A stretch of 64,000 nucleotides of DNA from Salinimicrobium xinjiangense DSM 19287 (GCF_000423585.1 NZ_AUIG01000001.1:186001-250000); one strand, 5' to 3'. Shown: positions 1 through 9,319, counted from the first letter of the stretch. A program made the numbers and translations. Notes: a model not told the origin generated them from the letters alone.

Positions 1-510
1 GTTGACAATCCACTTCCGCTTACAATTAATCTTGGGGCAGGAGTTAAGAAGTATGTTGACGTATCTGTGATCTGTTATGATGACAGAGATGTTAATCAAT
101 ATGGATACCAATTCTTTGAACTGGATCTAAACTATGCATTTGAATTCTGCTTCTTTGCAAACTATTGTACTCCAGAAGGAAGACACTATCCTGCAAGATA
201 TTCTGTTGATATTTCAATAGACGGTACTTCTCTATACACCGGAGTTGTGAATAATGTTGGAAGAGATAACAATGGTGATCTTTTTGCAGATCCGGTATGT
301 TTTGCTCTTCCAGATCTTGCACAATATGGTGACAACGAGGAGTATATTGATTATACCCTTACACTTCTAGACTGGACAGAACAAGAAGATGCTTATGGTG
401 ATGTAGATCCAATAGTAATCTCAGGAAGCCTTAGCAGAGCTGAAATCATGGCGAACTTTGACGGAGCTGATAACGTTGAGTATGAGCACGTAAGGTTTGG
501 ATGTGAATAA
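1..510 (+). CDS. Secreted domain protein, 3' part only (window edge)
   Basis: The reading frame is open from base 1 to the TAA at 508-510, so the true start lies upstream of the window; the GTG at 67 is internal. The visible 169 residues match, almost residue for residue, the middle part (residues about 144-312) of the next gene's product (shared motifs VDNPLPL, GAGVKKYVDVSV, CTPEGRHYPARY, GSLSRAEIMANFDGADN). Many codons differ, so the duplication is old and held by selection on the protein. This copy stops exactly where its neighbour goes on into calcium-binding type repeats. The function of the shared domain is not recognised; by analogy with the neighbour it is probably an exported lipoprotein. 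Confidence 0.85.
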   Translation, partial: VDNPLPLTINLGAGVKKYVDVSVICYDDRDVNQYGYQFFELDLNYAFEFCFFANYCTPEGRHYPARYSVDISIDGTSLYTGVVNNVGRDNNGDLFADPVCFALPDLAQYGDNEEYIDYTLTLLDWTEQEDAYGDVDPIVISGSLSRAEIMANFDGADNVEYEHVRFGCE

Positions 511-517
511 ACCAACA

Positions 518-552
518 GGAGGAAGCTGTGAGAACAGCTTCCTCCTTCTATT
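518..552 (+). terminator. Rho-independent terminator
   Basis: A 12-bp perfect stem (518-529 with 534-545, GGAGGAAGCTGT) closes a GAGA loop and is followed by a T-rich stretch. It sits 7 bp after the stop of the first gene and ahead of the paralogous second gene, so the two copies are probably transcribed separately. Confidence 0.8.
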
Positions 553-590
553 TAATTAACCATTCTAATTACTAATCAAAACAATTAACT

Positions 591-2264
591 ATGAGAAAAT
601 TTAAAATTTACCTGAGCTTTTTAGCAGTTTTTGCACTGCTCTTTACTTCATGTAGTAAAGAAGAAAATTCAGGAATGAATGATGATTCCGGCAAAGCAAC
701 ATTGTCTTTTGGGGCGATAGTGCAAGACCTTGCTGCGAATTCGAACAATAAGCAGTCAGACGTGGGAGATTTCCCAGAGTGTTCAGCTGATGCACCTGCC
801 TATGTTGAAATAGTATTAATGCAGGAAGGAAATGCTGTAGTTGGATCTTTAGCAGATCCATATCGCGTGGATCTTGTAGCAGGTCAAATCTTCACTGAAG
901 AAGATGCTGCTTTAGAACTTGAGCCGGGGAACTATTCGCTGGATCACTTTTCTGTATATAATGCAGAAGGAGATTTGATCTGGTTGGCTCCAAAAGGAGG
1001 AATATTTGCCGACTTTGTAGATAATCCACTTCCACTAAATATTGATCTTGGTGCCGGAGTGAAAAAATATGTCGACGTTTCAGTAGTATGTTATGATGAC
1101 CGTGATGTAAATCAGTATGGTTACCTGTTCTTCGAACTTGATGCCAATGAAGCTTTCGAATTCTGCTTCTTTGCTAACTACTGTACTCCTGAAGGAAGAC
1201 ATTATCCTGCAAGATATGCTGTTGATATTTCTATTGATGGAACATCTCTTTACAGTGGTGTTGTAAACAATACCGGAAGAGATGACAATGGTGATCTGTT
1301 TGCAGATCCATTATGTTTCGCACTTCCTAACCTTGATGCATATGCAGATGATGAAGAATATATCGACTATACGTTGACGCTACTTGACTGGACAGAAAAT
1401 GAAGATGCTTATGGTGATGTAGATCAAATGGTGATCACAGGAAGCCTTAGCAGAGCAGAGATCATGGCTAACTTTGATGGAGCTGATAACGTTGAATATG
1501 AGCACGTAAGATTCGGATGTGATGATGACGGCGGAAACGGCGGAGTTGTAGATTCTGATGAGGACGGAGTTCCGGATAGTGTAGATGAATGTCCTACAGT
1601 ACCAGGTTCTGCCGAGAACAACGGTTGTCCTGAAACAGGAGAAACTGATGCAGATGGTGACGGAGTTGTTGATACTATTGACGAATGTCCAAACACTCCA
1701 GACGGAGTTGCTGTAGATGCAGTAGGATGTCCAATAGATACTGATGAAGATGGTGTGCCGGACTATGTAGATAACTGTCCAACTGAGGCCGGACCAGTAG
1801 ATAACAATGGATGTCCTACTTCAACCGAATGTCCTGAAGTTTGTTCAATTCCACAGACAATTGATGACCTGGAAGAAAATTGTTACTTCGTTTATCCTGA
1901 TACAACAGATCCGGATGGATTCTTTGCAATCTCAGAAGCGGAGAGTACAATTATTCTTGAGAATACACTCCAGGAAGAATTTGGAACGGTCACTTTACAA
2001 GGAACGCTTGAAGGACAATATATCTTAAGCCTGGATGGAATTATAAATACCGATAGAGTAATAGCTTATGAAATAGAGGTTAAAGACGATCTTGGTGATG
2101 AATGTTCTCAATCATTTTGCGATGCTGATGTAACTGTGCAGTTAGTAGATGATGATCAAAGTCCAATTTTAATTAATTTGGATAACAGTCTTATAGATGA
2201 TTCTACTATTTATATTAGGGTGAAAGCAATCATTTGTGAAACACCTGTAGGTACTCCTGAATAA
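591..2264 (+). CDS. Lipoprotein with thrombospondin type 3-like repeats
   Basis: This is a 557-residue exported protein. The N-terminus is a lipoprotein signal (hydrophobic residues 7-18, lipobox FTSC with Cys21). Residues about 60-312 form a domain shared with the upstream partial gene. Residues about 318-415 hold three repeats of the DxDxDGVxDxxDxCP type, as in thrombospondin type 3 / OmpA-associated calcium-binding repeats, with regularly spaced Cys. The last 150 residues form an acidic, Cys-containing domain that I do not recognise. It is likely cell-surface anchored, with the Asp-rich repeats acting as a calcium-rigidified linker (family knowledge). No enzyme motif is visible. The start ATG is the only one giving a signal peptide. 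Confidence 0.85.
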   Translation: MRKFKIYLSFLAVFALLFTSCSKEENSGMNDDSGKATLSFGAIVQDLAANSNNKQSDVGDFPECSADAPAYVEIVLMQEGNAVVGSLADPYRVDLVAGQIFTEEDAALELEPGNYSLDHFSVYNAEGDLIWLAPKGGIFADFVDNPLPLNIDLGAGVKKYVDVSVVCYDDRDVNQYGYLFFELDANEAFEFCFFANYCTPEGRHYPARYAVDISIDGTSLYSGVVNNTGRDDNGDLFADPLCFALPNLDAYADDEEYIDYTLTLLDWTENEDAYGDVDQMVITGSLSRAEIMANFDGADNVEYEHVRFGCDDDGGNGGVVDSDEDGVPDSVDECPTVPGSAENNGCPETGETDADGDGVVDTIDECPNTPDGVAVDAVGCPIDTDEDGVPDYVDNCPTEAGPVDNNGCPTSTECPEVCSIPQTIDDLEENCYFVYPDTTDPDGFFAISEAESTIILENTLQEEFGTVTLQGTLEGQYILSLDGIINTDRVIAYEIEVKDDLGDECSQSFCDADVTVQLVDDDQSPILINLDNSLIDDSTIYIRVKAIICETPVGTPE

Positions 2265-2289
2265 AGAGGAGAATTAGATGAATAATAGA

Positions 2290-2325
2290 GGTCGCTTAAA
2301 AGCAATTTTAAGCGACCTTTTTTTT
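2290..2325 (+). terminator. Rho-independent terminator
   Basis: A perfect 12-bp stem (GGTCGCTTAAAA, 2290-2301, with 2306-2317) has a GCAA loop and is followed by eight T residues. It ends the lipoprotein gene 25 bp after its stop. Confidence 0.92.
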
Positions 2326-2329
2326 GCTA

Positions 2330-3427
2330 CACTTTTAAAATAATTTTCTGTTCTACCTCAAAGTTTATACAGCTACTTTTTGTTTGGCGAGTACTTTTAG
2401 TATTGAGGTTACTTTGTTATTCCTATTCGAAATGATTACTATATTTCAAGCCAAAGCTTCCTGCGAGCTAGTCCTTCTCTTTAGCAGCAGGGTTTTTCTT
2501 TATTTCCAAGAGTAGAGAAAGGCGATTGCTTTGGATGATCCAATTTCTTTCTCTATTAAAATGACTGCCCGGCAAAGCATGTAAGTACATTATGCAGCTC
2601 TTTTCTCATCTCTCTTCAGATAAATCGTGGTGAAGAAGATTTATTAATTCACACATCACGCTCTTTTGAGCAACTTTATTATTTCGGAATTGATTTGCAA
2701 TTTGATATCAATAGAACCAAATCTCTTTTTTTGCTCCTGGAACGTTAGAGGAAATTTTACCCTTGAACTACACTTGAAAAATTTGGACTTGCAGGAGGTA
2801 TTCCCTCTCTTTTGGTTCACAGTCTATACGTGCCAGAACTTAAAAGAGGTTGATTACAGTATTTTCCTACAATGTAGGAGCGTAATTTATCGACCAACGA
2901 CACCTTTCTAAGTCAAAAGAACTTCCTTGATAGAAATTTATAAAGAATTTTTGCAATCCGGAAATTTTCGAACTGTTCATTGTTATCCGCCTGATTCAGG
3001 AGCTTTACCTTCTTCGAAGTAAGAATTTTCCTCCATAAATATTTAATTACCAGACTGTTAAAGTTTTCAAAAAGACTATTAAAATAATATTAATTTATAT
3101 TTTTACCCTACAAATTTAATAATGGTTGATCCCGTTAAGTTTTTTAGTAAATGAGAAATTGTTTAACTCCTAATGCATCTAACAAGAAACAGACAGTTAT
3201 TCCCACTCCGCCCCACATTTACAGAACCCCAAAGTTAAATTATTATTAAAACTATTTTTGGCATAATTATTACAAGAGTAAGAGCAGATAAGAGAAATTA
3301 AGATTTTCTTTTGTTTTTAAAAGCTTTTATTTAACGAAAAAAATTGATCGTCATCGAAACTTTAAAAAAAACATATAACACTGTAACTCCCAAACTTACA
3401 TTGTTAGAAAAAACAGAAAACCTACTT
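2330..3427. other. Gene-poor 1.1 kb spacer
   Basis: I see no supportable gene here. An 81-codon open frame (2666-2911) has no recognisable family, no signal and poor codon texture, so I leave it out. A TATTTTTG box at 3253-3260 resembles the -7 element of Bacteroidota promoters and could serve the downstream protease with a leader of about 160 nt, but no matching -33 TTG is present. The region may be a decayed gene remnant or a regulatory spacer. Confidence 0.4.
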
Positions 3428-4483
3428 ATGAAAAAATTTAGATTCACCTATGTACTACCAGCTCTTGCCCTATTGGCTTCTTGTAGTAAAGATAATCCCA
3501 ATGAGCTTGAAGAGCTTAACAATATTGATCCTGCTGTTGAGATGGTCGCAGGAGATGAAATGGTTGAAGTTGCAAGACCGGAGACTGGTAGTGTGACTAC
3601 TGTATTTTATGCAGGTCAAGAGCTTGATGTTGAAGACTTTAATGGAGACTATTTATACCAGGGAGACATATTAATTCCTAAGGACATGGCCTCTACATCT
3701 GAGGTTCAGGTTATTTTTGAAAAAGATGAAGTAATTCCTCAAAATAAAAGCGTTGGAAGAACTTCAGGACGCTGGCCGGAAAATACTGTTTATTATGCTA
3801 TAGAAAGTGGTTTGGATAATAAGACCCGGGTATATGATGCTATTAAACATTGGGAAAGCAATACCAACGTTAAATTTGTTGAAAGAACTACCCAGTCTAA
3901 TTATGTTTACTTTGTAACAGGATCCGGTTGTTCATCTTATGTCGGGATGATTGGTGGTAAACAAAATATTACCCTATCAAGTAGCTGTTCTACCGGTAAC
4001 ACTATTCATGAAATAGGGCATGCCATAGGTCTGTGGCACGAGCAAAGCCGTGTTGATAGAGATACTTATATTACTATTAACTATGAGAATGTTCAGAGTG
4101 GTAGAGAGCATAACTTTCACACCTATTCTCAGCAGGGGTTGGATGGTGCCGAGTATACCAGTTCTCTTGATCTTGGTTCTATTATGATGTATGGTTCATA
4201 TTCTTTTTCCAGTAATGGAAAACCCACTATAGTAAAAAAGGATGGAAACACCTTTAGCGTACAGAGAAGTGGCCTTTCATCTGGTGATAAGACAGGAATT
4301 AACAATATGTATCCTTATTCCTCAGGCTCAACGAGCACAGAACCGGTATATGTTAATGGTCAGACATACGTTATTGAAGGAGTAACTGTATACAGACATA
4401 ATGATTTATGGTGGTATTATTCCAGAAAATACGGATGGAAAGAAGTTGTATTAAAGAATGGTTACTGGTATTATGCCAGATAA
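3428..4483 (+). CDS. Astacin-like (M12A) zinc metalloprotease lipoprotein
   Basis: A 351-residue secreted peptidase. The start at 3428 is chosen because it opens directly on a lipoprotein signal (MKKFRFTYVLPALALLASC, lipobox Cys19); an upstream in-frame start at 3344 would add 28 residues ahead of the signal. The astacin zinc site HEIGHAIGLWHE lies at residues 194-205 and the Met-turn SIMMYG near residue 250, together defining the metzincin fold. A Thr/Ser linker and a short Trp/Tyr-rich tail (about 45 residues) follow the catalytic domain and may bind a surface glycan or the envelope. The gene stands alone between a long spacer and its own terminator. Likely role: extracellular or surface protein degradation. 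Confidence 0.88.
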   Translation: MKKFRFTYVLPALALLASCSKDNPNELEELNNIDPAVEMVAGDEMVEVARPETGSVTTVFYAGQELDVEDFNGDYLYQGDILIPKDMASTSEVQVIFEKDEVIPQNKSVGRTSGRWPENTVYYAIESGLDNKTRVYDAIKHWESNTNVKFVERTTQSNYVYFVTGSGCSSYVGMIGGKQNITLSSSCSTGNTIHEIGHAIGLWHEQSRVDRDTYITINYENVQSGREHNFHTYSQQGLDGAEYTSSLDLGSIMMYGSYSFSSNGKPTIVKKDGNTFSVQRSGLSSGDKTGINNMYPYSSGSTSTEPVYVNGQTYVIEGVTVYRHNDLWWYYSRKYGWKEVVLKNGYWYYAR

Positions 4484-4500
4484 TCTGAAATAAAATTATA

Positions 4501-4524
4501 AACCCGGCTTTGCCGGGTTTTTTT
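4501..4524 (+). terminator. Rho-independent terminator
   Basis: An 8-bp GC-rich stem (AACCCGGC / GCCGGGTT) with a TTT loop and a seven-T tail lies 17 bp after the protease stop. It separates the gene from the convergent gamma-glutamyltransferase gene. Confidence 0.9.
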
Positions 4525-4528
4525 ATAC

Positions 4529-6223
4529 CTAAAAACCAACGGCAGTATTGTCTCCACGCCGGTCGGCACCGCCTTCCAAAATGCCATTTGGGAGCTTTAG
4601 GACAGCGTCTACTTTGCCCAATATCCGGGAATTCCTCTCATTTACCTCATAACCTTTTTGTCTTAGTTCCTCCAGCAAGACAGGATCAAAAGCCCCGGGT
4701 TCAAACACAATTACATCAGGAAGCCATTGATGATGAAAACGCGCTGCGTTAACGGCCTCCTGCATGGTCATATCGTGTTCTACCACATTCAGAATGGTTT
4801 GCAAAACAGAAGTAATTATAGTTGATCCTCCCGGAGAGCCCAGGGACATGAGGAATTGCCCGTCTCTTTCCACAATCGTGGGGGTCATGGAACTCAGCAT
4901 TCTCTTTTCCGGTGCTACTGCATTGGCTTCACCTCCAATGAGCCCAAACATATTGGGGGCTCCCGGTTTCGCGCTAAAATCGTCCATTTCATTATTTAAA
5001 AAGAATCCCAGCTCTTCCACATAGAGTTTAGAACCATAGGCGCCATTTAAAGTAGTTGTGACTGCGACTGCATTTCCTTCTGTATCTACTATGGAATAAT
5101 GAGTGGTTTCATCTGCCTCAAAACCCGGAACAACTCCCGGAGAAATTTTTGCAGATGGGGTGGCAGCATCAAAACTAAAGTTTTCCATGCGCCTGTGTAG
5201 ATATTCCACACTTGTGAGGATAAAAGTGGGGATTTCCACAAAATCGGGATCTCCGAGAAATTTGCTTCTATCGGCATAGGCTCTTTTTTCTGCTTCAGTA
5301 ATTACCTGGATATATTTTAAACTGTTATGTCCATATCCTGAGATGGGATATGTCTCGATCATTTTAAAAATTTGTGCCATTACGATTCCCCCACTGGACG
5401 GCGGTCCCATGGAAATGATCCTAATATCCTTATAGTTAAATATGATAGGATCTCTCCAATGTGCTTTGTAGGCAGCAAGATCATTCTTATTAATTAATCC
5501 TTTATTTTTTAGCAAAAAATCAGATAATATATCGGCGGTTTCTCCTAAATAAAATTCATTTTTGCCATTTTTGGCAAGCCTGCTTAGAGTTCTGGCAAGT
5601 GCGGGATTTTTAATGGTATCTCCTGCTTTAAAATTTTTAGTGAAGAGAATACTGTCTGCGTTAACCTCCAGCATAACCTCACGGTGATAATTAAGAGTAC
5701 GTGCCTGATTTTCAGTTACCTCAAAGCCTTGTTCTGCCAGGGCAATTACCGGCTCAAGAATTTCACTCACCGGTAGTTTACCGAATTTTTCATGTGCAGC
5801 GAAAACACCTGCAACTGTTCCGGGAACACCCACTGCAAGTCCGCCTTTTTGGCTCCTTTCCGGTACTGCTTTTCCTGTTTCGTCAAGGAACATTTCTTTC
5901 GTTGCTGCCATTGGAGCTTTTTCACGAAAGTCCAGAGTTCCTGTTTCACCCGAATTAAGCCTGTAGACCAGGAATCCACCCCCGCCGAGATTTCCGGCAA
6001 ATGGATAGCAAACGGCCAAAGCCATTTCTGTAGCCATCATGGCATCGAAGGCATTTCCTCCTTTTTTGATGATTTCCAATCCAATTTGAGAGGCTTCTTT
6101 TCGTGCGGAGACTACCATTGCATTCTCTGCAATTACACCTCTTGACTCTGCCTTGGGAACTTCGGTAGCTGTTTTACAGGAAACCACTAAAAATAGGATG
6201 CCAAGCAATGAGAATATTTTCAT
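4529..6223 (-). CDS. ggt: Gamma-glutamyltransferase
   Basis: A 564-residue enzyme of the Ntn-hydrolase GGT family, which hydrolyses or transfers the gamma-glutamyl group of glutathione and related peptides outside the inner membrane. The start at 6223 is chosen because it begins a lipoprotein-type signal (MKIFSLLGILFLVVSC); an upstream frame extension to 6328 runs back into the preceding gene. The autoprocessing site is the TTHYSIVD motif with nucleophile Thr373, splitting the chain into a large N-terminal and a small C-terminal subunit. The substrate-loop motif GSPGGSTIITSVLQ is present further on. It starts 7 bp after the acpH stop, so the two genes form an operon on the minus strand. Confidence 0.93.
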   Translation of the reverse strand: MKIFSLLGILFLVVSCKTATEVPKAESRGVIAENAMVVSARKEASQIGLEIIKKGGNAFDAMMATEMALAVCYPFAGNLGGGGFLVYRLNSGETGTLDFREKAPMAATKEMFLDETGKAVPERSQKGGLAVGVPGTVAGVFAAHEKFGKLPVSEILEPVIALAEQGFEVTENQARTLNYHREVMLEVNADSILFTKNFKAGDTIKNPALARTLSRLAKNGKNEFYLGETADILSDFLLKNKGLINKNDLAAYKAHWRDPIIFNYKDIRIISMGPPSSGGIVMAQIFKMIETYPISGYGHNSLKYIQVITEAEKRAYADRSKFLGDPDFVEIPTFILTSVEYLHRRMENFSFDAATPSAKISPGVVPGFEADETTHYSIVDTEGNAVAVTTTLNGAYGSKLYVEELGFFLNNEMDDFSAKPGAPNMFGLIGGEANAVAPEKRMLSSMTPTIVERDGQFLMSLGSPGGSTIITSVLQTILNVVEHDMTMQEAVNAARFHHQWLPDVIVFEPGAFDPVLLEELRQKGYEVNERNSRILGKVDAVLKLPNGILEGGADRRGDNTAVGF

Positions 6224-6230
6224 AGAAGAT

Positions 6231-6815
6231 TTAGAGGGTTTTGATTTTTTCACTGGAATACTCTTGCAACTGCGGGAAGAATGCAGCAAACTCCAGTTTA
6301 AATTCATCGTAATGCTCCCTGAGGTCAATATGCGCCCTGTCCATTTGAACTATATTCCTGGTTCGAATGTTCATTTGGTAAAGGATCCTGCTTATCCCTT
6401 CAATAGAAGCGTAACTCAGAAGCCAGTTCTCTGCGACCATATAGGGTAGGAAATTTTGTATAGGAGCGGGTAAGAGTTCAAAATTCCTTTGAAGAAGTTT
6501 ATAGAAGTCGGCAACGAAATTTTCCAATGGAATTTCAGAAAACTGATGCCATTGAGAGGCCAGAAAATGGTCATAAAAGATGTCCACAATGACCCCGCTG
6601 TAATGACTGTAGTTTTTGTGGAGTTTCGAAGCACTCTTCTTCACAATAGGATGGGTATCTGTAAAATGATCAATCCTTCGATGCAACAGAATGCCCTTTT
6701 GTACCCCCGGGGAATATTTCAGGTATTTTTTTCCTTTGATAGAATCGGCTATAAAATTTCCAAGGATGAGCTCCTCATTTTTTCCGGAGAGATATATATG
6801 CGCAAGAAAATTCAT
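6231..6815 (-). CDS. acpH: ACP phosphodiesterase (AcpH family)
   Basis: A 194-residue protein of the AcpH family, which removes the 4'-phosphopantetheine arm from acyl carrier protein. Length and N-terminus (MNFLAHIYLS), the GNFIADSIKG segment and the HRRIDHFTD motif near residues 45-53 agree with the family, a divergent HD-type metal-dependent phosphohydrolase. It is cytosolic, with no signal peptide. It is the first gene of a two-gene minus-strand unit with ggt. It lies head to head with the phosphohexomutase gene; no good -33/-7 pair was found on the minus strand. Confidence 0.85.
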   Translation of the reverse strand: MNFLAHIYLSGKNEELILGNFIADSIKGKKYLKYSPGVQKGILLHRRIDHFTDTHPIVKKSASKLHKNYSHYSGVIVDIFYDHFLASQWHQFSEIPLENFVADFYKLLQRNFELLPAPIQNFLPYMVAENWLLSYASIEGISRILYQMNIRTRNIVQMDRAHIDLREHYDEFKLEFAAFFPQLQEYSSEKIKTL

Positions 6816-6857
6816 GCAGGCTAAGTTAACATATTGAGTGTTTAATTTTTGTTAAGG

Positions 6858-6889
6858 TTTGGGACTGCTTCAGAAGGACTGTATCTTTG
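6858..6889 (+). promoter_or_regulatory. Bacteroidota-type promoter (-33 TTTG, -7 TATCTTTG)
   Basis: TTTG at 6858-6861 and TATCTTTG at 6882-6889 are separated by 20 bp, matching the primary sigma factor consensus of Bacteroidota (TTG, 19-21 bp, TAnnTTTG). Transcription would start near 6893 and give an 80-nt leader for the mutase gene. Confidence 0.75.
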
Positions 6890-6976
6890 TCGCATCTCAT
6901 TTTACTGGGGAAGAATTCCGTCAGGAAAAAGAGGTCCCAAAAATGACATCTTTGACAAACCTTTAGAAAATACTTT

Positions 6977-8368
6977 ATGACCCTTATTAAATCAATATCC
7001 GGAATACGCGGAACTATAGGAGGACAGCCTTCAGAAAATCTCACCCCTATTGATGCAGTAAAATTTGCGGCCTCCTATGGCAGCTGGTTGAAAAACAGCC
7101 GTGATAAAAAACAATTGAAGGTGGTGGTTGGCCGTGATGCACGTATCTCGGGACCAATGATCCAACAATTGGTCATGAACACTTTGGTAGGATTGGGAAT
7201 TGATGTTATTGATCTCGACCTTTCCACAACTCCTACTGTTGAGGTTGCAGTTCCTATGGAAAAGGCAGACGGGGGGATCATCCTCACTGCAAGCCATAAC
7301 CCGAAACAATGGAATGCCCTTAAGCTGCTAAATGAAAAAGGAGAATTCCTGAATAGTGCCGAAGGTGCAGAGATCCTGGAAATGGCAGAAAAAGCAGATT
7401 TTGACTTTGCTGAAGTTGATGATCTTGGAAGTATAGTAAAGGTAGATCATTATATAGATACCCATATCGAAGAGGTGGTGATGCTTCCGCTGGTGGATGC
7501 TAAAAAAATTGCTGAAGCAGGATTTACTGTTGCCGTTGACGGTGTAAATTCTACAGGTGGTATCGCGATCCCAAAGTTGCTGAAAAGACTTGGTGTGAAG
7601 GTCATCGAATTATATTGTGAACCTACAGGCCACTTTCCGCATAACCCCGAACCTTTAAAAGAGCATCTTCATGAAATAAGTGATCTTGTTCAAAGAGAGA
7701 AAGCAGACTTCGGAATTGTAGTGGATCCTGACGTTGACCGACTTGCTTTTATTAGTGAGGACGGGGAAATGTTTGGAGAAGAGTATACGCTGGTGGCCTG
7801 TGCCGATTATGTGCTGAGTAAAACTCCGGGAAATACAGTTAGTAATTTGTCTTCATCCCGCGCTTTAAGGGACATCACAGAAAAACATGGCGGCAAGTAT
7901 GAAGCCAGTGCAGTAGGAGAAGTAAATGTGGTGGAATTGATGAAAAAGAATGATGCTGTAATAGGTGGTGAAGGAAACGGCGGGATCATTTATCCGGAGC
8001 TTCACTACGGGAGAGACAGCCTGGTAGGAGTTGCTTTATTTTTGAGCTTTTTGGCAGAAAAACAAATGAAGGTTTCTGAACTTCGGAAATCCTATCCTTC
8101 CTATTTTATGAGTAAAAATAAAATAGAACTGACTCCTGAACTGGATGTGGATGAGATCCTGCGACAGGTTGAGCAGAAATATTCAGGGGAGGAAGTTTCC
8201 ACAATTGACGGGGTGAAAATTGATTTTCCTAATCATTGGGTACATTTAAGAAAGTCAAATACAGAACCTATCATAAGGATCTATACCGAAGCCGGAAGCC
8301 AGGAAAAGGCAGATGAAGTAGCGCAGAAGATGATTGGTGAAATAAAGGAGATCGCTAGTCTCTCTTAA
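6977..8368 (+). CDS. glmM: Phosphoglucosamine mutase / phosphohexomutase
   Basis: A 463-residue alpha-D-phosphohexomutase. The phosphoserine loop is TASHNP with Ser106, the metal loop is DPDVDRLAF (DxDxD type), the sugar-binding loop is GGEGNGG, and the C-terminal phosphate loop is RKSNTEPIIRIY. GlmM converts glucosamine-6-phosphate to glucosamine-1-phosphate for UDP-GlcNAc. Its Bacteroidota relatives of this size are usually annotated as GlmM, although phosphomannomutase or phosphoglucomutase activity cannot be excluded by reading. It feeds peptidoglycan and, plausibly, the polysaccharide locus downstream. Its last 14 bp overlap the convergent acyltransferase gene. Confidence 0.88.
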   Translation: MTLIKSISGIRGTIGGQPSENLTPIDAVKFAASYGSWLKNSRDKKQLKVVVGRDARISGPMIQQLVMNTLVGLGIDVIDLDLSTTPTVEVAVPMEKADGGIILTASHNPKQWNALKLLNEKGEFLNSAEGAEILEMAEKADFDFAEVDDLGSIVKVDHYIDTHIEEVVMLPLVDAKKIAEAGFTVAVDGVNSTGGIAIPKLLKRLGVKVIELYCEPTGHFPHNPEPLKEHLHEISDLVQREKADFGIVVDPDVDRLAFISEDGEMFGEEYTLVACADYVLSKTPGNTVSNLSSSRALRDITEKHGGKYEASAVGEVNVVELMKKNDAVIGGEGNGGIIYPELHYGRDSLVGVALFLSFLAEKQMKVSELRKSYPSYFMSKNKIELTPELDVDEILRQVEQKYSGEEVSTIDGVKIDFPNHWVHLRKSNTEPIIRIYTEAGSQEKADEVAQKMIGEIKEIASLS

Positions 8369-9266
8369 TCACTACTGCATCTTTTGGAATGGGAACATTC
8401 CTGTGTTTCCATCTTTTATGGGTCCACAGGTAATATTGAGGTGCTTTTTTAATTTGTGACTCCAGTTCCTCGAAATATCTGCGGGTGATGTAGAAATCTT
8501 CTTCTTGTGCAGGATGATAGGTAAGGGTTTTAAAAGAGGCTTTGTAATGGCCTCTTTTTACTTTTTCGACATGCAGGTAAACTACTGCCATATTGAGGGA
8601 TCGGGAAAGATTTTCTGTACCAGTAAAAACCGGAACTGTTATTCCCATAAATTCTGTCCAGGCCTTTGCACGATCTAGTTTTGGAGATTGATCTGCTACC
8701 ATGGCATAAACTCCGCGGATTCCGGCGTGTTCATTGGCGGCGATAGTTTTGGTGGCCTTGGTAGTCGGGATAAGTACGCCATCATATCTACCTCTTATAT
8801 CTTTAGCTAACTTGTCAAAAAAGCGATTTTTCACCTTCTTATAAATTCCGAAGCCTCTGTAGTCGAGTCCATAAAGCTGAAGCGCATTCATCCACTCATA
8901 GCTTGCATAATGTCCGCAGGCCAGGAGAATGCTTTTGTCCATCTCTCTTATTTTTTGAATTTCTTCCACATTCGAAAAGGTGAATCTCCTTTTAAGTTCT
9001 TCGTTGGAAATGGATATACTTTTCACCATTTCCAGGAACATGTCCACCATGTGTTTGTAGAAGTCTTTTCTTATTCTATTTATTTCAGCTTCACTCTTGT
9101 CGGGAAAAACTAATTTCAAATTATCCTTTACAGTCTTTTTTCTGTAGCCGGCGATGTAGAATACAATGAAATAAACCAGATCCGAAAACAGGTAAAAAAG
9201 CCTGAAAGGAAGTATAGAGATCAGCCATAAAAAAGGGTAAGTCAGCAAAAAGACTAAACGCTGCAT
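8355..9266 (-). CDS. Lysophospholipid / lipid A acyltransferase (LpxL/HtrB family)
   Basis: A 303-residue inner-membrane protein with an N-terminal membrane anchor (residues about 4-40), followed by the acyltransferase domain. The catalytic H-x4-D/E motif is present as GHYASYE (His119, Glu124), as usual for LpxL/LpxM-type enzymes that add the secondary acyl chain of lipid A. The C-terminus is basic (WTHKRWKHR). It converges on the mutase gene with a 14-bp overlap and diverges from the rhomboid gene across a 53-bp gap. Which chain and position it acylates cannot be told. Confidence 0.88.
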   Translation of the reverse strand: MQRLVFLLTYPFLWLISILPFRLFYLFSDLVYFIVFYIAGYRKKTVKDNLKLVFPDKSEAEINRIRKDFYKHMVDMFLEMVKSISISNEELKRRFTFSNVEEIQKIREMDKSILLACGHYASYEWMNALQLYGLDYRGFGIYKKVKNRFFDKLAKDIRGRYDGVLIPTTKATKTIAANEHAGIRGVYAMVADQSPKLDRAKAWTEFMGITVPVFTGTENLSRSLNMAVVYLHVEKVKRGHYKASFKTLTYHPAQEEDFYITRRYFEELESQIKKAPQYYLWTHKRWKHRNVPIPKDAVVIKRD

Positions 9267-9282
9267 TGAAAAGTAATTTCGG

Positions 9283-9290
9283 CAAATATA
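9283..9290 (-). promoter_or_regulatory. -7 element for the acyltransferase gene
   Basis: On the minus strand these bases read TATATTTG, 16 bp upstream of the acyltransferase ATG. No TTG sits at the expected 19-21 bp. It lies back to back with a + strand box three bases away, so the divergent promoters overlap. Confidence 0.45.
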
Positions 9291-9293
9291 TGG

Positions 9294-9301
9294 TATATTT
9301 G
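9294..9301 (+). promoter_or_regulatory. -7 element for the rhomboid gene
   Basis: TATATTTG lies 18 bp upstream of the rhomboid start, a spacing that would give a leader of about 15 nt, as seen at several other genes here. The -33 element is weak or absent. Confidence 0.45.
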
Positions 9302-9319
9302 GGCCAAAATTAAGCGTGT

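Noticed and set aside
2666-2911. 81-codon frame in the long gap
   Set aside because: No family, signal or codon support; most likely chance.
5792-6145. 117-codon + strand frame over ggt
   Set aside because: It is antisense to a complete gamma-glutamyltransferase gene and has no family features.
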